The translations under genes and the position numbers were made by a program. Below the pieces are notes generated by a model that ran no database searches, was not told the DNA's origin, and saw only the letters and a list, made by a program, of their open reading frames with translations. From Ga0077555 sp046154645 (GTDB lineage: Bacteria > Pseudomonadota > Alphaproteobacteria > Rhizobiales > Hyphomicrobiaceae), in NCBI GenBank assembly GCA_046154645.1, contig JBJXDZ010000033.1, forward strand, positions 55,408 to 119,407: a stretch of 64,000 nucleotides of DNA. The letters are read 5' to 3'. Each line of letters starts with the position of its first letter. The first letter of the stretch is position 1. Below are positions 42,296 to 49,815 of the stretch, piece after piece.

Positions 42296-42422
42296 GTATC
42301 CTGCGCGGCGTTAGGAATTACCGGGGGGACCGGGTGGGGTTCCGGCGCAGGAAACCGTCTCCATGACGACAAACCTATCGCAGCCACTCGGCCTTGTGTT
42401 CGGAAACTGAGAATTTGCCTGC

Positions 42423-42446
42423 TTTTCCACAGCGGCCTGTGGATAA
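42423..42446. promoter_or_regulatory. Inverted pair of DnaA-box-like sequences
   Basis: TTTTCCACA (one change from the TTATNCACA consensus) and TGTGGATAA (perfect TTATCCACA on the other strand), six bases apart and facing each other. Could bind DnaA or be chance; no origin features surround it. Confidence 0.4.
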
Positions 42447-42682
42447 TCGTCCGCCGACAATCGGACAGCCGCATGATTGACGCGACCTGAATACCCCGTC
42501 TGGTGGCTCGAGCGTCACGCTATCGGTACCAGTTAAACCGCCGTCTATCGGAATTGGCCGGCCGCTTAACCCCGCGGATCGGCCGATTTGCCACGGCGCC
42601 AGGGATCGCGCACACTCAGGCTCTCGATTGGCCCCGCGCCGGACGCGGCCTTCCCACGCACTGAACCCAAGGCCTGCTGCGC

Positions 42683-43975
42683 ATGACCGACATTGCCACC
42701 CGCGTCTACAGTCACTCCTGGAAAATCGATCCCATCGTGCGCTCCGTGCTCGACACGGACTTCTACAAGCTGCTGATGGCGCAGACCATTTTCCGCCGCC
42801 ATCGCGACGCCACCGTTACCTTCGGCATCATCAATCGCTCGCACCAGGTGCGGCTGGCCAAGCTCATCGACAAGGGCGCGTTGAAGGAGCAGCTCGATCA
42901 CATCCGCACGCTGTCGTTGTCGCGCGGCGAATCCACCTGGCTGCGCGGCAACATGTTCTACGGCAAGCGGCAGATGTTTGCGCCGGAGTTCATCGCCTGG
43001 CTCGAGGGCTTCCGCTTTCCGGCCTACCACCTGGAAGAGCGGGGCGACCAGTATGAGCTGACCTTCGAGGGGCCGTGGATCGAGACCACCATGTGGGAAA
43101 TCCCGGCACTGGCCGTCATCATGGAGCTGCATTCGCGCGCCGTCACCAAAGGCATGGGAAAGTTCGAGCTGCAGGTGCTGTATGCCCGCGCCATGACGCG
43201 CGTTTGGGAGAAGATCCAGCGCCTCAAATCGCTCAACGGTCTGCGCATCGCCGATTTCGGCACCCGGCGGCGCCATGGCTTCCTGTGGCAGGACTGGTGC
43301 GTGCAAGCCATGCTGGAAGGCCTCGGGCCCTCGTTCCTCGGCACTTCGAATTGTCTCATCGCCATGCGCCGCGAGGTGGAAGCAATTGGCACCAACGCGC
43401 ACGAGCTGCCGATGGTTTATTCCGCACTCGCCCGCAATGACCAGGAACTGGCCGAGGCGCCTTACCGCGTGCTCGCCGACTGGCAGCAAGACTATGACGG
43501 CAATCTGCGCGTCCTGCTCCCCGACACTTTCGGCACCAAGGGTTTCCTGGAGCGGGCGCCCGACTGGACAGCCCAGTGGACCGGCATCCGCGTCGATTCC
43601 GGCGATCCCATTGCCGGCGGCGAGATGGTCATCGACTGGTGGCAGCGGCGCGGCCAGGATCCACGCTTGAAACTCGCCATCTTCTCCGACGGGCTCGACG
43701 TCGACACCATCGAGCAGTTGCACAGCCATTTCAACGGCCGCATTCGCATGGGTTTCGGCTGGGGTACGTTGCTCACCAACGACTTCCGTGATTTCGACGC
43801 GGCCGGCCGCCTCGACCCCTTCTCCATTGTCTGCAAGGTGATTTCCGCCAACGGCCGCGCCGCCGTGAAACTCTCGGACAATCCAACCAAGGCCGTTGGC
43901 CCCGCCGCCGAGATCGAGCGCTACCGCCGCGTGTTCGGCGTCAGCGCCCAACAGGCTGCGCCTGTGGTAGTTTGA
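42683..43975 (+). CDS. pncB: Nicotinate phosphoribosyltransferase
   Basis: 430 residues. Makes nicotinate mononucleotide from nicotinate and PRPP with ATP in NAD salvage. Signatures are LDTDFYKLLMAQ near the start, ETTMWEIPALAVIME, DFGTRRRHGFLWQ, containing the His that is phosphorylated, GTSNCLIA and GIRVDSGDPI. Length fits the family (about 400-430). No neighbouring NAD gene; expressed alone. Confidence 0.96.
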   Translation: MTDIATRVYSHSWKIDPIVRSVLDTDFYKLLMAQTIFRRHRDATVTFGIINRSHQVRLAKLIDKGALKEQLDHIRTLSLSRGESTWLRGNMFYGKRQMFAPEFIAWLEGFRFPAYHLEERGDQYELTFEGPWIETTMWEIPALAVIMELHSRAVTKGMGKFELQVLYARAMTRVWEKIQRLKSLNGLRIADFGTRRRHGFLWQDWCVQAMLEGLGPSFLGTSNCLIAMRREVEAIGTNAHELPMVYSALARNDQELAEAPYRVLADWQQDYDGNLRVLLPDTFGTKGFLERAPDWTAQWTGIRVDSGDPIAGGEMVIDWWQRRGQDPRLKLAIFSDGLDVDTIEQLHSHFNGRIRMGFGWGTLLTNDFRDFDAAGRLDPFSIVCKVISANGRAAVKLSDNPTKAVGPAAEIERYRRVFGVSAQQAAPVVV

Positions 43976-44131
43976 GGCGCATGGGCTCTTTGCTTGTGCC
44001 CTCGGATGCCGGCTGCGCATGCGGCGCGCGCGCCAACGGCCTCACCGCCCCCGTCCGCTGCTGCTCGGATCTGCCATCGCAGGAATCGGGTTCACTCCGC
44101 ATCGGTTGCTGGCGTGTGGTCCGGTCTTCCT

Positions 44132-44494
44132 TCAGCGCCCTTGCAGAAGGATCACGCCAAGGAGGATGACGACAACGCCGGCCCATTGCCGGGCTGACAT
44201 CTGGTCGCCGAGCCAATAGGTATAGAGCGCAGTCATGACGATGATCACAACCAGGATTGAGAGCGTGACCTCGGCCAGCGCGTAGCTTCTGAGCAGGGCC
44301 ATGTAGACGAGGGTGCTCAAGGCATAGCAGGCGAGAAAACCATAGCTGGCGGGATGCTGGGCAAGTTCGCGCACGGCGCGCCAGGGCTCAATCGGTTGCG
44401 TCAGCGCGCGCGACATGACGCCCATCAGCGCCTGACCCGAAACGATGCAGAATGCATTGAGCACGATAAGAGCGAACTTGAGGGCAAGCTGCAT
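44132..44494 (-). CDS. Small multidrug resistance-type (EamA/ArnE-like) membrane protein
   Basis: 120 residues from the ATG at 44494, four predicted membrane helices: about 3-23, 45-62, 68-90, 98-117. TLSILVVIIVMTALYTYWLGDQM followed by a last helix, VVVILLGVILLQ, fits the SMR/DMT family. ArnE/ArnF-type members flip undecaprenyl-phosphate-linked sugars. In the neighbourhood of a GT2 gene and a GT-C-like gene this is a plausible lipid-sugar flippase, but drug efflux is possible. Its start codon shares CATG with the divergent deacetylase start. Confidence 0.78.
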   Translation of the reverse strand: MQLALKFALIVLNAFCIVSGQALMGVMSRALTQPIEPWRAVRELAQHPASYGFLACYALSTLVYMALLRSYALAEVTLSILVVIIVMTALYTYWLGDQMSARQWAGVVVILLGVILLQGR

Positions 44495-45455
44495 GGAACC
44501 CCGCACATCGAACCAGCCGAGCGCTCCTCATAGCGCCAAGTCGGCGACAGAGCCAGCCACGCTCGATCGCATGGCCCTGCATGTGCATGTCGACGCGCTA
44601 TGGACTTACGCCCAACACGTCGGCGCCGCAGTCCCTGACGGCCCCGATCCCGTCTACACGCGCATGATGCCGCGCATGATAGACTGGGCGGCGGAACACA
44701 ATGCCAAGCTCACATTATTCATTGTCGGGTGCGATCTGGAGGTGCCCGAGCATGCGCGGTATGTGAAAGCTTGGCACGCTCTGGGCCATGAGATCGCCAG
44801 CCATTCCTGGTCGCATCCGCCACAGATCCTGGCCCTGGACGATGCGGCCGCCGAGGCGCAGATCCGGCGGGCCCATGCGATTATCGCCGACACGATCGGC
44901 ACCGCGCCCATCGGCTATGTGGCGCCGGGCTGGTATGACGACCCTCGCATCTGGCCGGTGCTCGACGAACTTGGCTATGCCTACGACTGCAGCCTGTTCC
45001 CATCATGGCTGATGATGCTGCAGCCGCCCGCCGTCTACTGGTTAAGTCCCGCAGCGCGCGATCGCATTCGCATCTGGCGGCGGGATTGGCGTCGCGTGAT
45101 GTTCGGCCCGGCGCAGCAGCACGAGAGCATGGCCCACCGCACGCTCAAAGCTTCGCCGATGCCGGTTGCGACACTGCGGTTGCCTTACTGGCATTCACTG
45201 GCATTCTCGCTCTCCGAGCGGACCTCGCAGCGCCTGATTGCAAGCGCTATGCGACGTCGGCCAGCGGACTATTACCATGTCGCCCATCCGCTCGATCTCA
45301 TCGATCCTGCCACGGATTTCGGCGGCCAGGCTTTCACCTATCTGCGCAGCACTGTGACGCTCGAAGCCAAGCTGGCCGTCTGGAAATCCGTGATGGCCAA
45401 CTATGCGAGCAAGCGCATCGTCACCATGCGCGAGCTGATCGTCGACACCGTTTGA
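44493..45455 (+). CDS. Polysaccharide deacetylase family protein (NodB/ArnD fold)
   Basis: About 320 residues from the ATG at 44493, which has GAGGG eight bases upstream; an ATG at 44571 (MALHVHVDAL) is the other candidate. NodB-fold pieces are HVHVDALWTYA at the beginning, HALGHEIASHSWSHP with the zinc His residues, and GYVAPGWYDDPRIWPVLDELGYAYDCS, like the RxPxG region with a Pro-Gly loop. The family removes acetyl or formyl groups from sugars. The Asp/His set suggests an active or ArnD-like enzyme. It opens the glycan cluster. Confidence 0.82.
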   Translation: MEPRTSNQPSAPHSAKSATEPATLDRMALHVHVDALWTYAQHVGAAVPDGPDPVYTRMMPRMIDWAAEHNAKLTLFIVGCDLEVPEHARYVKAWHALGHEIASHSWSHPPQILALDDAAAEAQIRRAHAIIADTIGTAPIGYVAPGWYDDPRIWPVLDELGYAYDCSLFPSWLMMLQPPAVYWLSPAARDRIRIWRRDWRRVMFGPAQQHESMAHRTLKASPMPVATLRLPYWHSLAFSLSERTSQRLIASAMRRRPADYYHVAHPLDLIDPATDFGGQAFTYLRSTVTLEAKLAVWKSVMANYASKRIVTMRELIVDTV

Positions 45456-45555
45456 GCCATCACAACGTTCATCAGGACACTCTCTGGGGAGCGGTGCCGC
45501 CGGGACGAAGCGGAGCAGCTGCTGCAAGTGGAAAATGTACCGACGGAGCGGCGGC

Positions 45556-46239
45556 CTACGGCTTCTTGAACACAAACACACGCAGCAGGCCGTCGCCGGT
45601 GCCGGGTCCCTTGTCGATAACGGAGCGGAAGTCCTCGACCAGTTCCAGTCCGGCAGTCTTGGCCATGTCCACGACCTCGTCGCGCGTATAGAGCCACAGC
45701 GTCGGTACATACATGTGGTCGAGGACGAAATTATTGATTGTCGGGCTCCAGCTGAACAGCCGGTGCATGACCTTGAACGGCACCACGCGGCCGAACAGCC
45801 GCCACGAGCGCACGATCCACTCCCACATGCACGCACGAAAGCAGTAGAGCGAGATGTAGGCCTTGGCGCCGGGCTTCATGACGCGCGCGATCTCGGCCAT
45901 GCCTTTCGGCGGGTTGGGTGTGTGATGCAGGACACCCGTGCTGATCACCAGATCGAAGTTGCCATCCGAGAGTGGGACATCCAGCACTGAACCCTTAATG
46001 GCGCCGGGCGGAGGATTGAGGTCGATCGACGTCGTCTCGAAGCCGGCCGCCTTAAGGGACTTGGTGTTGGTCAGGTGAAAGCCGCAGCCGGCATCAAGCG
46101 CTTTCAAGCCCCGCGTTTCTGCGAAGGTGCGCTGCAGCCAGGCGCGCAGCTCACCCGCCGTCGGGCCTTCGTGATACTGGGTATGGATGGGTTCATAGAA
46201 CCGCTCCACGGTGTCGGCGAATGACAGATCGAGCGGCAC
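45556..46239 (-). CDS. Class I SAM-dependent methyltransferase (glycan cluster)
   Basis: 227 residues. SAM site ALDAGCGFHLTNTKSLKAAG, then acidic loop IDLNPPP and FDLVISTGVLHHTPNPP, typical of the UbiE/COQ5-like class. It has no membrane segment. It is the last gene of the long minus-strand glycan operon and 34 bp after the carbamoyltransferase. Likely an O- or C-methyltransferase acting on a sugar; the substrate is not readable. Confidence 0.85.
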   Translation of the reverse strand: MPLDLSFADTVERFYEPIHTQYHEGPTAGELRAWLQRTFAETRGLKALDAGCGFHLTNTKSLKAAGFETTSIDLNPPPGAIKGSVLDVPLSDGNFDLVISTGVLHHTPNPPKGMAEIARVMKPGAKAYISLYCFRACMWEWIVRSWRLFGRVVPFKVMHRLFSWSPTINNFVLDHMYVPTLWLYTRDEVVDMAKTAGLELVEDFRSVIDKGPGTGDGLLRVFVFKKP

Positions 46240-46272
46240 GCGAGTGTCCTCCGGAAGATGCGCCGCAGCGCC

Positions 46273-48003
46273 TCAAGCAGCCAGCGCTGCCGTGTTGTCC
46301 TCGCGGAAGAACAGGCGCCCGTTCAGCACCAGCAGATCGATGCGCGTGCGCTTGAAGCAGGCGACCGCGTCCTCGGGCCGGCAGACGATCGGTTCGTTGT
46401 CGTTGAACGAGGTGTTTATCACCATCGGCACGCCGGTGAGCTTGTAGAATTCCGAGATGACCTGGTGATAGTTCGGATTGAATGCCTTCTGCACCGTCTG
46501 CACGCGGGCGGTGCCATCGCCGTGTGTGATGGCTGGCAGTTTGGCTTTCCACTCGGGGCGCACATTCATGGTCACGATCATGTAGTCGAGCGAGCGGCAG
46601 GCGGGCAGTGGCTCGAAGGCGCGATCGACCTCCTCGGCCAGCACCGACGGCGCGAAGGGGCGGAAATGCTCGCGGTGCTTGACGCGAGAATTGAGGATGT
46701 CCTTCATGTCGGTCCGGCGCGGGTCGGCCAGGATCGAGCGGGAGCCCAATGCCCGGGGACCAGCCTCCATGCGGCCGCCGAAATAGCCGATGACGAGACC
46801 ATCGGCGATCGCCTTGGCAACGTCGGCATGCCAGTTCGTGCTCGGCCGCTCGACGAGAACGCCGGAATCCGAAACACGGTCGGCGTCGGCGTCGTAAGAG
46901 GGGCCGAGATAAAGATGGTCCATCTTGTACTGGCGCGGCTTGCCGTGCACGCCATGCCAACGCCAGAGCGCAGCGCCGAGTGAGCAGCCGACATCGCCGG
47001 CAAGCGGTTGCAAAAACACGTTCTCGAACAGACCCGACTCGCAGATCTTCTGGTTCATGAGGCAGTTCTGCGCGACGCCACCGGCCATGCACAGATTCTT
47101 CGAGCCCGTCAGGCGCTTGGCGAGGCGCGCCATGGCGATGCCGTACTCGTTGGTGGCGGCCTGCAACGAGGCAGCAAGATCATACTCGCGCTCTGTGATG
47201 GGATCGGATTTGGTGCGCGGCACCCAGAACAACTCCATGGCCTTGTCGGAGAACAGCTTTGACATGCCGTGGTTCTGGAATTCGAAATACTTGAAGTCGA
47301 GGGCGAGTTCGCCCGTCTCTTCATTCAGATGATAGAGCTGCCGCACCTTGTCGAGATACTTCGGCTTGCCGTAGGCGGCCATGCCCATGACCTTGAATTC
47401 GTCGTACCATTTGAAGCCGAGCAGATGCGTAACTGTCGCGTAAACGAGTGCGAAGCCGTTCGGCACATGGTGCTTGAGCTTGTCGTCGATGCGGGTGCCG
47501 CGACCGTGGGCAATGACCTCGGTGGTGCCGTCGACGGCGAAGTCCATGGTCATGACGGCTGCGTCATCGTACCCGGAGGCGTAGAAAGCAGCCGCCTGAT
47601 GCGTGCGGTAGTGATCGATGAAATGGACCGGCGCACGGCCTGTACCACCGACGTGTGCCTTGATCTCGTGCTTGAGGCGGGACATCTTCCAGATGCGGCC
47701 GAACGGCGAGCGCGTGCCCGCACTTGGAAGTCCCAGCCGCAGCGAGCGCGGAAAATTGGCCATTGCCGCCTTGACGCCGGTGCGCAGGTAGCTCTGCGGA
47801 TCAAGGTAGAAGGCAATCTCGTCGACATCATCGATGCCGATCTTGGCTTCCGAGAGCACCCACTTGATAGCTTGCGTGGGGAATTCGGCGGTGTGCTTGT
47901 CGCGATTGAGCCGTTCCTCCTCGACGAAGGTTACCGGCATGCCATCGACCAGCAGGCAGGCAGAAGAATCGTGGAAGTAGCTCGTCAGTCCGAGAATCTT
48001 CAT
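46273..48003 (-). CDS. NodU/CmcH-type carbamoyltransferase
   Basis: 576 residues. The N-terminal TsaD-like domain has LTSYFHDSSACLLVDG with the metal-binding His, then HQAAAFYASGYDDAAVMTMD; the C-terminal domain has PRALGSRSILADPRR and INTSFNDNEPIVCRPEDAV. The family transfers a carbamoyl group from carbamoyl phosphate, via carbamoyl-AMP, to a hydroxyl of a sugar or antibiotic. Start overlaps the upstream methyltransferase stop as ATGA. Probably decorates the cluster's glycan. Confidence 0.92.
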   Translation of the reverse strand: MKILGLTSYFHDSSACLLVDGMPVTFVEEERLNRDKHTAEFPTQAIKWVLSEAKIGIDDVDEIAFYLDPQSYLRTGVKAAMANFPRSLRLGLPSAGTRSPFGRIWKMSRLKHEIKAHVGGTGRAPVHFIDHYRTHQAAAFYASGYDDAAVMTMDFAVDGTTEVIAHGRGTRIDDKLKHHVPNGFALVYATVTHLLGFKWYDEFKVMGMAAYGKPKYLDKVRQLYHLNEETGELALDFKYFEFQNHGMSKLFSDKAMELFWVPRTKSDPITEREYDLAASLQAATNEYGIAMARLAKRLTGSKNLCMAGGVAQNCLMNQKICESGLFENVFLQPLAGDVGCSLGAALWRWHGVHGKPRQYKMDHLYLGPSYDADADRVSDSGVLVERPSTNWHADVAKAIADGLVIGYFGGRMEAGPRALGSRSILADPRRTDMKDILNSRVKHREHFRPFAPSVLAEEVDRAFEPLPACRSLDYMIVTMNVRPEWKAKLPAITHGDGTARVQTVQKAFNPNYHQVISEFYKLTGVPMVINTSFNDNEPIVCRPEDAVACFKRTRIDLLVLNGRLFFREDNTAALAA

Positions 48004-48893
48004 TGCGTGGCGTTCCGTTGTGTCGGCTTTGACGCCCGAACAGCGATCATGAGGCCGAAATTATCCGAAGTGAATCTATGAGCGGGAAGCAGAGCCTTGC
48101 CCAATCTGCCGAAGCTTCTGAGCGGGAAATACCATCGCCACCGCATCTCGACGACCAAACCAGCTTTAACAAACATCGCCTCGAACTGATCGCGGCGATA
48201 GGACTTGCCGAGTGGGTTGTCGCTGCCGTCATAGAGACGCACGATTTCGTCGGCATCGCCCGACGACAGCAGCTTTTCGCGGCCCCGCCCGGGTAAAGAC
48301 ACCACACGGGAGAGCACAGTCGCCGTTGCACGCGTCAAGGCTGGCGAGCGCAACACCAAATTCTTGTAGTAGACGCTGACGACGGCAATGCCACCCGGCT
48401 TCAGGACGCGGGCGATCTCGTTGACACAGGTCTGCGTATTGGGCGTGTGGTGAATGACACCGTGCGAAACGACACCATCGAAGGTACCGCTCGGAAACGG
48501 CAAGGCTTCGGCATCACCCACACGCACCTCGGCATCGAGATCGAACAGGTCGAGGCTGCGACGGGTCAGGTCGACGGCCTTCTGCGTCAGATCGACGGCT
48601 GAGGTGCGATAGCCGCGCCGCGCCAATGAGCGGGTCCAGAAACCAGGCCCACAGCCGACATCGAGCACGCTGGCACCGCCAGAAAACGGAAAGAAGCGCT
48701 TGGGGATATCGCCCTTGGGGAAAACATCGCTGAGGTACACGGCCTCGTGCGCCCGGAAGTAGTCGAGCGTACCGGCTTCGGCCGCCGTCTCTCCGGTGAA
48801 CAGAGGTGCCTGTTCCCAGAACGATCGAACGCGCGCCTTGAGGTCGTCCGGCTTGCTGTCCACGACTGGGTGCTCCTCGATTTTGGCAACCAT
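48000..48893 (-). CDS. Class I SAM-dependent methyltransferase (glycan cluster)
   Basis: 297 residues from the ATG at 48893 (MVAKIEEHPV). SAM motif SVLDVGCGPGFWTRSLARRG, then VDLTQKA, GVVSHGVIHHTPNTQTC and VLKPGGIAVVSVYYKN. The C-terminal region with FVKAGLVVEMRWRWYFPL is basic and aromatic. It is preceded by another methyltransferase stop two bp away, so they share a transcript and possibly a substrate pathway. Confidence 0.85.
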   Translation of the reverse strand: MVAKIEEHPVVDSKPDDLKARVRSFWEQAPLFTGETAAEAGTLDYFRAHEAVYLSDVFPKGDIPKRFFPFSGGASVLDVGCGPGFWTRSLARRGYRTSAVDLTQKAVDLTRRSLDLFDLDAEVRVGDAEALPFPSGTFDGVVSHGVIHHTPNTQTCVNEIARVLKPGGIAVVSVYYKNLVLRSPALTRATATVLSRVVSLPGRGREKLLSSGDADEIVRLYDGSDNPLGKSYRRDQFEAMFVKAGLVVEMRWRWYFPLRSFGRLGKALLPAHRFTSDNFGLMIAVRASKPTQRNATQ

Positions 48894-48895
48894 GC

Positions 48896-49777
48896 TCAAG
48901 ACTGTGCCCGCCTCGCGTGGGCATGCAGGAGGGTGTTGGCCCGCACCGCATGCGATAGCGCAAAGATGCCGAGTACGATCGGCTTTACCGGCCATCCAAC
49001 CGCAAGCTCGGCTGACGCCAATTCCCGTCCCTGCACGTTGGTCGCGGTAAATCCGTTCGCAGCCAGGATGCCGGACAACGACGCGGCATTGAAATACTGC
49101 ACATGGAATGGGGGCCACAACCGCTTCTGCCCCGCCCGTGTGACAGCCAGTCCGAGCGGCAGCTGCGCCAAACCGCGACCCAGCCGATAGATCAAGCCGT
49201 CATAGTTCGGCGTCTCGATGACGATGATGCCACCTGGAGCCAGAATACTTGCCGCTTCCTTGAGGAAGCCGGCGGGATCGGCGACGTGCTCGATCAGATC
49301 ATAGGCGCAGATGACATCGAATGAGTGCGGTGGCAATGCCAGTTGCTCGAGGGTGCCGAGCCGCACGTCGAGACCGGCCTTGCGCGCTTCGGCCACGGCC
49401 TTGTGCGCAACGTCAACACCAACCGACGCCGCCCCGTGGCGATCGCGCAAATAGCCGACGAAAAGCCCCGTATCGCAACCGACTTCAAGCACACGTCGGC
49501 CTGCGAGCGGGCCGATCAACGCGACAAGCTCCGCGGCACGCTCGCCATAGCGATAGGCCAGATCCGGCGTCAATTGGCGCCGCGCCTCGAAGTAGGGATG
49601 ATCGAAGTAATCGTCGTTGGCATGCTGGGCACTCAGATCGTGCTGCGTCGGGCGGGGCAGGAGAATCCCCGAACCGCAGCCCGTGCAGCCATGCAAGCGG
49701 CCATAGGACAAGGCAACGCTGGTTGGCACCAGCAGCTCGGATCGGCACACCGGGCAAGTGACAGCAGCCTCGCTCAC
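48896..49777 (-). CDS. SAM-dependent methyltransferase with N-terminal zinc ribbon
   Basis: About 293 residues from a GTG at 49777, preceded by AAGGAG; an ATG at 49825, overlapping the upstream stop, is an alternative. A zinc-ribbon-like start (CPVCRS then CTGCGSG) precedes a SAM domain with VLEVGCDTGLFVGYLRDRHG and CAYDLIEHVADPAGFLKEA, then GGIIVIETPNYDGL. Zinc-ribbon methyltransferases of this kind are common in sugar-methylation gene sets. Third methyltransferase of the cluster. Confidence 0.82.
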   Translation of the reverse strand: MSEAAVTCPVCRSELLVPTSVALSYGRLHGCTGCGSGILLPRPTQHDLSAQHANDDYFDHPYFEARRQLTPDLAYRYGERAAELVALIGPLAGRRVLEVGCDTGLFVGYLRDRHGAASVGVDVAHKAVAEARKAGLDVRLGTLEQLALPPHSFDVICAYDLIEHVADPAGFLKEAASILAPGGIIVIETPNYDGLIYRLGRGLAQLPLGLAVTRAGQKRLWPPFHVQYFNAASLSGILAANGFTATNVQGRELASAELAVGWPVKPIVLGIFALSHAVRANTLLHAHARRAQS

Positions 49778-49815
49778 GGTACGCTCCTTAGCATTGCCCA
49801 CAGCAGCGCTCGCCT

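Larger units (their letters stand above)
42217..42682. other. 466-bp intergenic region between SOD and pncB
   Basis: No gene seen. It contains a GC-rich hairpin (42272-42295) and an inverted pair of DnaA-box-like 9-mers (42423-42446). The promoter of pncB should be in the right part. Confidence 0.6.

Noticed and set aside
42423..42446. Chromosomal replication origin
   Set aside because: Only two DnaA-like boxes, no AT-rich unwinding region, and no dnaA, parAB or hemE nearby.
42566..44020. 484-residue minus-strand frame opposite pncB
   Set aside because: Shadow frame; pncB motifs are unmistakable on the plus strand.
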